Source of the DNA: Trachythela sp. YZ-2020
Lineage: Eukaryota > Cnidaria > Anthozoa > Malacalcyonacea > Clavulariidae
Length of the DNA stretch: 64,000 bases
NCBI GenBank assembly: GCA_016169945.1
Contig: JADLSH010000199.1
Location: 2,728,001 to 2,792,000, forward strand
Reading direction: 5' to 3'
Part shown: positions 54,701-64,000 of the stretch, piece by piece
Position numbering within the stretch: the stretch's first letter is position 1
How the letters are laid out: each line of letters begins with the position of its first letter
Notes under the pieces: model-generated
Seen by the model: the letters and a program-made list of their open reading frames with translations, nothing else
Told to the model about the DNA's origin: nothing
The model's database searches: none
Program-made: the position numbers and the translations under genes

Positions 54701-55667
54701 TATTCTTGATGTGGGTTGTGCCTAGTCAGTGGAATTTAAATTTATGCCCAGTAGCATAGGAATAGGGGGACACAGTGTCTTTGCTAACACTTATGATGTT
54801 GATGGTGAGAAAAATTTCAGTAATAGTATAGTAAGTATATTACTGTATGTATATTATCTAATCTGTGCTTTTGCTTTTATCCACCTCACAATAGGGTTAT
54901 TAATACATTTGTTTGTACCTAACACTTGGACTGACATTAGCGAGAAGTGATCTTGGATCTGTGGAGGTCAAACGTCCCTGGGGCAAAGATCGCCTAGAGA
55001 AAAAACACAAATACAATAATATTTAGTCTCATCATGATCTATATTGGTTCAAATAACATGAACCTCATTGCAGATGGACAAGGTTTGCAATTGATAGGCT
55101 GCATTGCAGCTTGGGTTATATAATCCTATTGATTGGTGCATTTTAGTAATCATTTGGAGGCAGCAAATGGTGAGCATCATGGTGCACGTCAGAAGCAAGT
55201 TAAAGTACATTTCTTATATATTAATATACAGTAGTATATATATTAATGCATCCTGGCTTGTTCTATAACTGAAATCACTAGCTAAAGCTTTTAAATACTG
55301 AGATTGTGAAAAAGAGTCCTCAATTGTGTAAGACATAAAAGCAAATAAAAGGTTGCAAATAGTTGGAAAGTCTAGGCCAAGGGGGGGGACTACATTGATA
55401 ATAAAGTCCTTGCTTTTCATTTTTCAACACCTTGCATGCACTTGAACAGTTGAACTGTTCAACTTATTTCTTTGTTTAAACCGGGTTTTTTTAAATTTGT
55501 AAAGAAAGGACTTGTAGTTGTACTATAATATACATAAAAAAATCTTAGATTTTACTGCTAAGGTTCCAAAATTATATTAAAAACGTTTGATACAAAACTT
55601 ACCTAGTTGCCGGTGGAGGCGTCTGGGCCGCAGGAGCTGGCTTGTAAAGTCTTCTTTTAGAAGACAT
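48734..55667 (-). CDS. Ser/Pro-rich disordered protein, or N-terminal part of HAUS8
   Basis: Minus-strand exons 55603-55667 (ATG at 55667-55665), 54573-54662, 53592-53739, 52600-52730, 51742-51881, 51023-51232, 50051-50090 and tentatively 48734-48774 join in phase, about 280 residues. It begins MSSKRRLYKPAPAAQTPPP and is low-complexity and rich in Ser, Pro and basic residues (SPSRRATSGSNVKRS, YIKSPAKVVCHSPKRN), with repeated S-P sites that suit proline-directed kinases. Near the end it reads SSAAVRFRLDSG. If 48734-48774 is included the next residues are VEEVTRKKKRKTR, an NLS-like run with no following exon in phase except one that stops at once. If it is skipped, exon 50051-50090 joins in phase to HAUS8 at 46685. 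HAUS8 proteins do have long basic disordered N-termini, so one 590-residue gene is possible. No domain is recognised. Confidence 0.55.
48906..49245 (+). mobile_element. tRNA-headed SINE with conserved core, copy 2
   Basis: Head GGTGCAGTCGTCAGCGCAAG with B-box-like GCGGGTTTGATTC, core TTTTCTCCGAGCACTCCGG followed by TTTCCTCCCACAGGGAAAG, and tail GGTCACTGAAAAGCCCCGAC. The core string is shared by SINEs of many invertebrates. It lies between exons of the previous gene. Confidence 0.75.
49570..49705 (-). mobile_element. LINE 3'-end fragment
   Basis: On the minus strand FTKNWNTIPPNITGLKIF matches the W-N-x-[IL]-P LINE tail. Confidence 0.55.
50401..50692. mobile_element. hAT-type MITE with perfect 8-bp target duplication
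   Basis: The ends CAGGCATGGATCCAGC and GTAAATCCAACCCTG are imperfect inverted repeats. AAGATTAA flanks both sides (50393-50400 and 50693-50700). A 3' portion of the same family is at 57480-57786 and a shorter scrap at 51640-51713. Confidence 0.88.
52222..52424. mobile_element. Foldback MITE, ATCCGACAAATCGG family, copy 2
   Basis: GGTCTGTTCACACAAACCGA at the left and TCGGATCGTGTGAACCAGCC at the right. CCTGACGTATGTGATTT and its inverse lie inside, as does CTTGTCAGCAAATCCAGTAA, shared with 34370 and 63560. Confidence 0.8.
53176..53298. mobile_element. Foldback element, GCTCCAAGTCTGTCTC arms
   Basis: TTGCTCCAAGTCTGTCTCTC and GAGACAGACTTGGAGCAA are inverted about 120 bp apart, with ATATTTCGAGAA repeated between. 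It lies in an intron. Confidence 0.7.
53985..54450 (-). repeat. Dispersed repeat, uninterrupted copy
   Basis: Inverse of 29985-30690 without the nested element. GGAGTGTCGGAACGTTGGGT at its edge resembles the retroelement motif at 1145, so this may be a retroelement 3' region. Confidence 0.7.
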
Positions 55668-56274
55668 TAGCCTTTTCTAAAGATATCACAAAAGTGTTAG
55701 CTTTCAAGTTGTCCAATTTGTACTATGAAGATGTTGTCTGCGAACCGCCATCTTTAAATATTCCCGCGATGTGTTTCCACTTGTGAAATCATTCAACAAA
55801 TTGTTACAAATAATTGTTACAAATTGATCGAGAGTAACGTCTGTGCACCAGTGAACTATATAATACAGCTGTGCACAGGCTACAAATTGGTTACAAATTG
55901 GGAAATTATTCAACCAAAAGTGAAACGATTCAACTAAAATTTCAAGCGCCCATAGAAAACCTTACTTCAAATCATGACTTAAAAGCAACCACAAGCTTGA
56001 AAAGTTCAAATACAGTTAAATATCAATATTTTAATTTGAAACTACTTGAATTTGAATAAATAAGGCTTAAAGCCTGGCTATTTCCCTACTTTGCGACTTT
56101 TCCACTTAAAGATAACTATTAGGGGTGGCCCATTAGATTTTTGATGGTGAAGGAGGGAGGGGGGGAACGTTGCGTGAATGTTTGTAGTCCTTCAACTGTG
56201 TACGTTTTTTAAAAATATTTCTATCCTTGCAGGATTTTTTTTCTGTCACAAGATATTAATACAACTTTAATAAC

Positions 56275-56553
56275 TACACGCATAAAAACACACATGTTGT
56301 AACAAACCTGCAGCAGACTTGTACCAATGCTGTTTCAACAACTTGTTATCAGGATGTGTTCGCACTGCTTGTTCCCAACTTGTTGACAAGTTGTCATCGG
56401 CTTGTTGACAACTTACTACAAGGTTGTTCAAGTTGTTCCAACAACTTATTATCGTCGTGCAATTCAACAACTTGTTAACAAGTTGTGAGTGACAACCTTG
56501 ACAAGCTTGCTAAAAGTCTGTTGACAAGACGTGAGATCTTTACGTGTGTAAGT
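56275..56553. mobile_element. Palindromic TTGTTRACAAG element, TA-flanked copy
   Basis: Left end TACACGCATAAAAACACACA and right end GACGTGAGATCTTTACGTGT, GTA. The interior is repeated CAACTTGTTGACAAGTTG-like units. Confidence 0.75.
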
Positions 56554-56813
56554 TTCAACAAGAATATTGCACTGACAGTGTCAAAAAAGTGAAATATATG
56601 TTTGCTCTGTACACATTGCACAGGGCGACAATTTGCGAAGACCTTGTCATTGAAGCAGGGACGAATTCAGCAGAATTTGTGACAGATGGACAAGGCCACG
56701 CATTTATACGGGGGTCTGGGGTATCCTACCCCGAAAACGTTGAAATCCAGGACCTCGGAAATGCGTTCTCAGCAAACCATCAAAAATCTATAGTATTGGT
56801 CCATCCCTTACAT

Positions 56814-57166
56814 CACAGAGTAGAGATCATACAGAGGTGTAACGGGTGTACCCACTTATGCTTCAGACGCTTGCCGAGCATGCGCAGTTAAAGTGCACGA
56901 TTCAGATGGCGGCTCGCTTTTAACTGCAGTTTGACTTTTAGCCAAGTGCGTAAAAATGCGAAAGACCTTAAGATTGTGAAACTTTAAAGAGCCGAAAATG
57001 TTGGGAACTTGGGGAATGTTGGGAACTTGGAATGGGGGAACTTGCCGAGCATCCGCAGTTGATCATTTTTTGCCCGGCCGCCTGAAATCAGGTGGGGCCA
57101 CGAAAACGTAAGTCTCCCAAGTGTTTACGACGGCCCGTTCCACCTCTGTATGATCTCTACTCTGTG
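56814..57166. mobile_element. TIR element in the 3' region of the 57-63 kb gene
   Basis: CACAGAGTAGAGATCATACA, then GAGGTGTAACGGG, is mirrored by CCCGTTCCACCTCTGTATGA, then TCTCTACTCTGTG, with one mismatch over about 33 bp. The interior repeats CTTGCCGAGCAT(G/C)CGCAGTT. It lies 15 bp past the stop codon of the downstream-ending gene, probably inside its transcript. Confidence 0.8.
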
Positions 57167-57180
57167 CTTATATGAAAGTA

Positions 57181-60100
57181 CTATAATTCCATATCGGACC
57201 AATAGTAGTCGTCTTCTTCGCAATTTTCACTTTCTGTTGTAGATTTCTGGACAGTGGAATTACTGTCAAAGTCAAATGACTTGCTCTGAATGATTCTGCA
57301 GGGTTTCTTAGGCGTGTGAGACCTCGTCTGGAAAGCAAATTATAGATGAATAAAATATAAATCATTGATAAGATATGAAATAAAACAATCGATGAAATTT
57401 ATAGATAAAATAGAAATGAACTTTTACATCTGTATTTGAGAAACATGCGTTTTATGTGCGGGCTAGCCACCCTATTGATTTGATAGGGGGGTTAAGTGGG
57501 CTTTGGTCATGAAGCAGGGGGGTGGTCGGCAACCGAGGAAGGATGAATCACCACTGAGGACCCCCTACAGGGTCAAGGGGGTTATCTTGTCAGAAAAAGT
57601 TTCAAAAATAAGATTGCCTAGATGGCCAAAAAGGCTCATCAATGGCCCGATGTTATATTTTTGTTTGATAAATGCCCTGTCAAATTTGGATTTGATATAG
57701 GAATTGGCACCCCTCCTGCACCCCCCTTGGCCAAGGCTAGGAGTGCGCACCCCCCTGCACCCCCCCCCCAATAAATCCATCCCTGATATATTGCACGTTG
57801 CTCTCAACAAATGCTAATTCTTACCTTCTTGTGACATCCTAAATGGATTTTTCTTCTTTTTAACTGATTTACATAGCAATCAATGTAATTTCTACATGTG
57901 GGTACAAAGACAAGACTATAATGTTTGGCTAAGAAACTAAGTTAAGCAAATTATTGACACTGTTTGGCAACTCAGGCCAAACTAAGGTTACCGTTAGCCT
58001 GAACTGTTTTTATATCAGGCTGATAACATTTTATCCCTATGTACTGAAGTAGGGAATTCCTGAGTATTTTCTCCTGGCCTTCTTTTTAGTCCACCCAATT
58101 GACATTGAATACCACTATCTTGTTCACATTCGGGAAAATTGACGAGGAAACAATGTTTCCTGGTTTGCTCACTTTCGAGAAACATTAGGTTGCAAACCAA
58201 ATGTTTGCTGGTTTGCCAGCCTTCGGTAAACATGCAGGGCTCAAAATAACGTTTCATCATTCGCCGGTCATGGTGACCGGTCAGTTCCATTTGTGACCGG
58301 TCAAACACGATTTCTGACCGGTCAACTCGTTCGAACCCTTGTACTCTCATGCTCTACTATGCTGGTATCGATGTGTTGTCACTTGATCTTTGAAAATTCT
58401 CGGCGAGATCGTTTTGGCTGTCAGCGATGCAATTTTCCCTTTCGTAAACAGTCATGCAGCTCTTCCCGAACGGTCAGCTTGTCCCACCTCTCACAGCATG
58501 TTAGGAAAGTAAAACATCAATGCGTGAATCACGCACGCATTGACAAATTGACATAATATTTAACATGTTCACAACATCTCAAAAATCAATCTCGTTCCCA
58601 GAGCCAAAATCTGACCGGTCACTATGACCGGTCAGATTCAAATTTGACCGGTCATATTAAAAATTTGGCCGGTCATTGGCCGGTCGTTATTTTGAGCCCT
58701 GACATGACTATATAGAAAACAATGTTTCCTGGTTTGCCCATCTTCGGGAAACGAGGCTATAAATTCAATGTCTCCTTTACCTGTTAACGCTGTTCAATAA
58801 ACCAGGAGTCATAATATCACTCTCAGAAGTTCCAGATGAAAGCGGGCCAGCTGGTCGTAGACGGTTCACGGGTGTCTTACTGCATGATGTCTTAAACTCT
58901 ATGTCTGCGCTGATGCTCTGTATGCTCGTATCCAGAACGACCGGAGACAATTTGCACTAGAATAGAAATAACTAGAGTGATATGGGGAACTATCACATGA
59001 GCGATATAAAGCAGTTAGTAAGTGAGTGTGCTAATCATTCAATTACTTGCAGCTGAGTGCGGAGCTGAATTACAAAGGACGCAGCTCGACTTGATCGAGT
59101 CGAAGGCTTATTAAAGGCGCCTCTGGCTGCCACCGTGTGACTCATGTCTGATCAGGGAGCAGACCTACGATGGAAGGGTTAGTTTGAGGCTTATCCAAAC
59201 CCACCCTGTCAACATTCCCTGTGGGAGGAAACCGGAGTACCCGGAGAAAACCCACGACTTTCGAATCGATTTGTCCTTGGTCAACTGGCACTAGCTTTTG
59301 AGTCGCTGGACACTTTTTGAGTTACAGTATCCTGCTAACAGCAAATAAACACACAAGCATAAAATCGAACATACAAACAAACAAACAAACAAACAAACAA
59401 ACAAACAAACAAACAAACAAACAAACAAACAAACAAACAAACAAACAGAGATGAAACTTCCATTGGCATTGGGGAGGTAAATACAAGGTATCGATCCTCC
59501 GCAAGTACAGTATATTTAACAGTTATTCTACGAACTCGAGTCGTATACTACAGGGTATTATACGACGAGAGTGAGTAGAATAACTGTTTTATTATATACA
59601 CAAGCTCTGGATCTGGATGGATATTTACTTTTTTCAAGTAAAACTTGAATTTCCTCTTCATTTAATTGTCCAAATCTGCCAGCCATTTTTCTACTTTTCT
59701 CTACTAGCAGGATATGAGCTAATATCCTGATAGTAGAGAACCAATCAGATTGCAGAATACCTCATATCCAGAGCTTGTGCATATAATAATAATTATTACT
59801 AACAGTAATCTTTGCACTTCTGGGCACATTTCAAAGATCTCGCGATCTTTTTCAAAAAGCCAGACAGAGTACATTACCTTTACTAGAGGTTTTCTGTTTC
59901 TAAATGGCGTTCCTTCGAAGGCATCATCTTCATAACCTTCGTCTTGTTTTTCCAACATGGCTCGAAGTTCTCGCTTCCGAGCCAGTGTTCCTTTTTTCTT
60001 TACTAAATGCAAAATATTATAATAGTAAGTGTATCTTAATTAATTACCGCCACTACTCGTGCACTACATGCAGTCAGGAGTACACACAAAACCTAACTTT

Positions 60101-61067
60101 TAGTAAAGGGCTTGTGCATATCATTTGCACTGACGAAGAACCTGGCTTCCGAGTTGCAAAAAAGCGTGAGGAAGGTTTACCGGAATTAAGGAAGGTTGAA
60201 AATGAAACACTGAATAAAACATTGCAAAGCAGTAAGTACTAGACTATAGTCAGGCTAGTATTAGTAGCAACAGTCAGCACTCAATGGTCAAACTAGCAGT
60301 ACTGCAATGGGCAACTGGCAAACCTACCCAGGCAAAAGCCTGCAATGTCGAAAAATTTCCAGCTATTTTGAGGAAGGTTGCATGGGAAACCCAAAATCCT
60401 ACCCGGACGAAGCCGCGCTTACGGATTGAAATCTTTGCTACATAAACAGACGTGGAATTTTCCACAAAACCAATCAACAGAAGCATCTAAATTTGTAGGA
60501 TTTACGTTATCGTTAACATTAGCAATAGGAACTCCATCCGGGAACCCGTTATTGGAGCTCAGTGCTCCGTGGGTCCACCCTGCCTAAAGACGGATAAAGT
60601 GAAAGTAAATATTAAATGAACAGTATAATGAGCATGAAAACTTTACCTTTCGGCTTTTTGCCGTCTTTCTCTACTTGATCCCTGCTCAAGGAGGATGGCG
60701 TCCAGGCAAATTGATTCAATGCCTGAGGTATCGACCTGTTGTGCATATCAACACCGGGATGCTTTTTGACATTTTCATTTTTCTTTTTAGTTAGTTTTGT
60801 TTTCTGTGCTTTCTTCGCGATTGTTTTTTCTTCGCAGACGTTTGATGTTTCACCAACGCTCTCCGCAACTCGGGGACATCTTCTTCTTAAATTGTAACCG
60901 TTCTGGTTTGTAACACTTCTCAAGACAACGCTGTTAGATGCTTCTGTACGCTCTGTCAAAGTATAATTTATACGAAATATTGTGCAACAGTGTAATACAA
61001 TACAAAATAATACACAACCACATCAACAACAACAACAACAACAACCAAATCAACAACAACCAAATCC

Positions 61068-61154
<87 letters not shown>

Positions 61155-61155
61155 C

Positions 61156-61190
<35 letters not shown>

Positions 61191-63128
61191 AACAAAATTG
61201 TCAAATTAATTCTAGCGTTCATATTTTACCTTTTTCAGAGGTTTGTCCATCTTTGAGTTTTGTTTTCTGTGCTTTGTTTGCGATTATTTTTTCTTCGCAG
61301 ACGTTTGATGTTTCACCAACGCTCTCCGCAACTCGGGGACTTCTTCTTAATTTGTAACCGTTCTGGTTTGTAACACTTCCCAAGACAACGCTGTTAGATG
61401 TTTCTGTACGCTCTGTCAAAGTATAATTTACACGAAGTATTGTGCAACAGTGTAATACAATACAAAAGTAAACACAACCACAGCAACAATAGCAACAACA
61501 ATAACAACAACAAAATAACCACAACAGCATCAACAATAACAAAATTGTCAAATTAATTCTTGCGTTCGTATTGTACCCTTTTCAGAGGTTTGTGCATCTT
61601 CGAGTTTTGTTTTCTGAGCTTTCTTTGCGATTATTTTTACTTCGCCGACGTTCAATGTTTCACTACCGCTCTCCGAGACTCGGGGACTTCTTCTTAATTT
61701 GTAACCGTTCTGGTTTGTAAGACTTCCCAAGACAATGCTGTTAGATGTTTCTGCACGCTCTGTTAAAGTATAATTTATGTGAAAGGTTATATGTTGCAAT
61801 ACAATGCAATACAAAAGAAAATGCAACCAAAGCGGCAACAACAACACCACCACCACCACCACCACCAAAATTGTCAAATTAATTCTAGCATTCTTATAGT
61901 ACAGTACCTTTTTCAGAGTGTTGACCATCATTGACCTTTCTCTTACGAAGTACCCTTGGATCAAAACTGTTTCTTAATACGTCCTAAATAAAGCACAAAA
62001 TACTACAATACATCTAACTGATAATTTCAATATTTACTGTTTGCTGGTCCTTCTAGGTTTTCTAGTCTTTTGCTGTCCCAATCATTACTAATTACAGAAC
62101 TATGCAAGATGTTTATTGAGGTGTGAATCTTAATTTACCATTACAACTAGTTGGCAAAGACCAGCTTTTTTTACAGTACCTCTTGACATTGTACTCTATG
62201 CCTGCATGCTTGCAGGAAATGGAAAACATGGTCTGTTGAACTACGTACATAATGTTTTATGACATAGTCGCCTATTTTCATGCCTTTTGACAAACATTGA
62301 TTGTCAGTACGTGACACAATATTACATGTAAGAAACATGCTTGTGTTAGATCTGCTGCACCTTTTTAAGCAATTGACAATTGTTGCAATTTTTGTGTATC
62401 AAATTTATGATTAATGTCATGCAACACAATTATGTGTGCAGCAATATTTACCATTTGAAATTTAATATAGGTCTATAAGCAGGCTAATATTTCACTTACT
62501 ACTTTAACGCAGTACATGGCAGTACCTTACTACGGTCAAATAACTAATGTAGAGTAAAATACTAATGTAGGGCGCATTGCAAGCTAATGGGTTAATAAAT
62601 GACTAGCAGAATTTAATAAAATAAAAACTTACTTTGGAACTTTTGGATGGATTACTTTTACTGGCATTGCTGTCTGAACTTGAATATGTTAAAGTCCTTT
62701 TACAATATCCGTCTGAATCACTATTTTCATTTGTAATAGTGGATTCCTCAGGTTTAGAACAATATATGTCACGGTCCACAAATCTTCCTCTACTGCGGGT
62801 AAACACTGAAAACAAAATATGAAATAGAGGTGTTTACCACCAAATACAGTGCATCTTACTGTGCTACACAGTAACATATTCCGAACCACACACATTTCTT
62901 CGTGTTCTTTAGGAAAGCACAAATTATTTGTAAAACTGAGGCTCATTGACTTCACCAACCTGGGCAGGTTTTTACATTCCTTTGAAATTTTGCTGTCTTT
63001 GTTTTTCCCAAGGTCTTAGACTGCAGATAATCACTTCGAAGATTGTGAAGTCTGGCTGATTTTCTGGTTGGCTTTTCATTTTCTAATTCATGTTTCCTCT
63101 TATTAGATGTCCTCCGAGTACGGCTCAT
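57181..63128 (-). CDS. Unrecognised basic nuclear-type protein with triplicated exon
   Basis: Minus-strand exons 62960-63148 (ATG 63128-63126), 62633-62805, 61908-61983, 61577-61759, 61230-61412, 60647-60952, 59878-60002, 58781-58956, 57825-57855 and 57181-57327 join in phase to about 522 residues. I cannot name the family. The start MSRTRRTSNKRKHELENEK is followed by PTRKSARLHNLRS. Residues about 140-318 are three tandem copies of a unit of about 60 residues encoded by separate exons; the first two exons are exactly 183 bp each and the third is extended to 306 bp. Each copy has NQNGY-[KN]-LRR...PRV and AQKTKL. The rest is Lys/Ser-rich with possible folded bits (LARKRELRAMLEKQDEGYED, AFEGTPFRNRKPLV, SDIMTPGLLNSVNR) and an acidic aromatic end CEEDDYYWSDMEL. 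The RRSPR motif recalls mitotic chromatin proteins such as sororin, but nothing else matches. A 5' exon at 63897-63936 is likely. The tiny 57825-57855 exon uses a weak acceptor. Confidence 0.75.
57480..57786. mobile_element. Truncated hAT-like MITE related to 50401
   Basis: It shares CATGAAGCAGGG, GCCTAGATGGCCAAA-like, TTTGATAAATGCCCTG and the terminus AATAAATCCATCCCTG with the 50401 element. The left end is lost. It lies in an intron of the 57-63 kb gene. Confidence 0.7.
58235..58701. mobile_element. hAT-like MITE inserted in a 45-bp repeat
   Basis: CAGGGCTCAAAATAACG and CGTTATTTTGAGCCCTG are perfect 17-bp inverted ends. TGACCGGTCA-type palindromes cluster just inside both ends. The flanks share ACATG but no full 8-bp duplication. 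The surrounding sequence is the GTTTCCTGGTTTG tandem unit also found at 7553. Confidence 0.85.
59168..59290 (-). mobile_element. SINE core fragment
   Basis: CCCTGTGGGAGGAAACCGGA, then GTACCCGGAGAAAACCCACG, is the complement of the conserved SINE core; GGCTTATCCAAACCCACC matches the 17395 copy. Confidence 0.65.
59373..59446 (+). repeat. (ACAA)n tetranucleotide microsatellite
   Basis: About 18 copies of ACAA in an intron of the 57-63 kb gene. Confidence 0.95.
59519..59775. mobile_element. Hairpin-capped TIR element
   Basis: The hairpin AACAGTTATTCTAC...GTAGAATAACTGTT (59519-59591) is followed by TIRs ACAAGCTCTGGATCTGG and CCAGAGCTTGTGCATATAAT. AACCAATCAGATTGCAG lies near the right end. Confidence 0.7.
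60155..60425. repeat. Dispersed repeat with GAGGAAGG motifs, copy 3
   Basis: CGTGAGGAAGGTTTACCGGA, GTAAGTACTAGACTATAGTC and GCAGTACTGCAATGGGCAAC match the 22961 copy at about nine in ten positions by eye. Confidence 0.7.
61023..61190 (+). repeat. (CAA)n microsatellite between duplicated exons
   Basis: About 165 bp of CAA with a few AAT/CCA interruptions. Shorter CAA-rich tracts occupy the same position in the two sister introns (61480-61545 and 61820-61870), so the tract was copied with the exons and then expanded in one. Confidence 0.95.
62512..62596. mobile_element. End of the TTAA-type MITE family
   Basis: GGCAGTACCTTACTACGG, AGTAAAATACTAATGTAGGG and GCAAGCTAATGGGTTAA match the 20434 element. 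Confidence 0.55.
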
Positions 63129-63148
63129 ATCGGAGTCTTTAATACACT

Positions 63149-64000
63149 CTATCAAAAATGATTAAATTGATAACATACTGCCAGCGCTATCAAGAGGAAA
63201 GAGGGAGCAGGCCCAATGAGCAGACCTGGTCAGGCATCAATATGGCATCGGCAGAACTGCAGAAGCAAAAATCTGCAATGTTTTCAGTAACACTTTTTTG
63301 ACTGACGCCAGACACAACTGGAGTGGCGAACACTTCGCGAAATATTGGGGGTGCTAACTTAGGTTGCCAACATATAACCATCCTTTTGTTGCTGCAAATT
63401 TCAATTCTTAAAACCTTTTTGACTCGTAGTTGTAAAACCATTGATACAGCTTTGTTACACAGCGAATCAGCTATCATTCAAAATTAAGGCTTTGAGAAGT
63501 TATTGGGGGGGGGGGGGCGACCGGCCCCCATTTGATACGGTACTCCTCTTGACGTAAGTCATGTACTGGATTTGCTGACAAGAGTACAGCTATTGGCTCA
63601 TACTTGGCAAAGTGTAGTTGGATACTCCAGTGTAAATCCTATCATAAACTGCCCCAAAGTTGTTCAAACTATTTCTTTACAGACTGCCTTGTTAAGAAGC
63701 CATAGTAGCTAGACAAGCAATTAAACCATACATATTTACAGACATACAGTATATCAATGTAACAATTTAGACAAATACTAGTATGTGTATTACTTCAACT
63801 AAGATTTCTGCACGAAAATGCTATTATAAGCGCCATAAAATACTTTACATTACGCTATCAGTAACTATCGCATGTAAAAATACCATATAAATTTACCTCT
63901 GGGTGAAAGAAGAAACGAAAAAGCGAATAATCTTGTCTAAAAACTTGTAAATAAAAGCTAGCGTAAAACGGCCATTTTGAAAATTCCGCCAAAACACAGT
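63149..64000 (-). promoter_or_regulatory. 5' exon and promoter region of the 57-63 kb gene
   Basis: A candidate 40-base exon lies at 63897-63936 (acceptor TTTTTAG, donor GAG|GTAAAT on the minus strand). Near the window end AACGGCCATTTTGAAAATTC resembles the YY1-like box of the LETM1/NSUN6 promoter. A MITE remnant of the 34318 family lies at 63535-63625, and a poly-G run at 63505-63518. Confidence 0.4.

Larger units (their letters stand above)
55668..57180. other. Spacer upstream of the 55667 start codon
   Basis: It includes the probable promoter of the Ser/Pro-rich gene and the 3' UTR of the next gene. It holds the palindromic element at 56275 and a TIR element at 56814. No exon is supported. 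Confidence 0.5.

Noticed and set aside
56544..56891. Plus-strand frame of 115 codons
   Set aside because: It overlaps the end of a palindromic repeat and the TIR of another element, has no splice context and no recognisable domain.
57168..57365. Alternative minus-strand frame through the last exon of the 57-63 kb gene
   Set aside because: It is open, but the exon phases and the Ser/Lys/Glu composition of the neighbouring exons favour the frame ending DDYYWSDMEL.
60938..61192. Plus-strand open frames encoding polyasparagine or polyglutamine
   Set aside because: They are the (CAA)n microsatellite in an intron between duplicated minus-strand exons; no splice or start context supports translation.

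Overview
The window looks like AT-rich animal nuclear DNA. Genes have many small exons, canonical GT-AG introns and dense interspersed repeats, and the proteins are clearly metazoan (class C GPCR, LETM1, NSUN6, augmin subunit HAUS8). The abundance of small TIR and foldback elements and tRNA-headed SINEs, with invertebrate-style short introns, suggests a non-bilaterian or other marine invertebrate, most likely a cnidarian. That placement is inference; no species-diagnostic gene is present. All exon models below were built by eye from splice signals, codon phase and family knowledge.

Layout. (1) 1-4415, + strand: two exons of a metabotropic-glutamate-receptor-like class C GPCR, 5' end missing, followed by a 22-bp tandem array. 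(2) 6502-18974, - strand: a nearly complete LETM1 mitochondrial inner-membrane protein gene. (3) 19615-28696, + strand: a complete 10-exon NSUN6 tRNA/mRNA cytosine-5 methyltransferase gene, head-to-head with LETM1 across a roughly 640-bp probable bidirectional promoter. (4) 29233-36245, - strand: an unrecognised coiled-coil protein with a degenerate Asn/Gly/Ser repeat. (5) 40176-46690, - strand: HAUS8, a subunit of the augmin microtubule-nucleation complex. (6) 48734-55667, - strand: exons for a Ser/Pro-rich disordered protein, either a separate gene or the long N-terminal part of HAUS8. (7) 57181-63128, - strand: an unrecognised basic nuclear-type protein whose centre is a three-copy tandem exon duplication.

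The genes do not form one pathway. LETM1 (mitochondrial ion/proton exchange) and NSUN6 (RNA methylation) share only a promoter region. Genes 4-7 are co-oriented on the minus strand, but only HAUS8 has a clear assigned role, in the spindle.

Introns and spacers are full of non-autonomous mobile DNA. Four hAT-type MITEs have recognisable 8-bp target-site duplications, three perfect and one with 7 of 8 matching. Other families include elements with a palindromic VNTR core, hairpin-capped TIR elements, several foldback families, tRNA-derived SINEs and 3' stubs of LINEs. No prokaryotic-style system, CRISPR array or intact autonomous transposon was found. The most distinctive biology is the exon triplication in the 57-63 kb gene, the two full EF-hand loops of LETM1 (one created across an intron), the reduced cysteine-rich domain of the GPCR and the MITE families.
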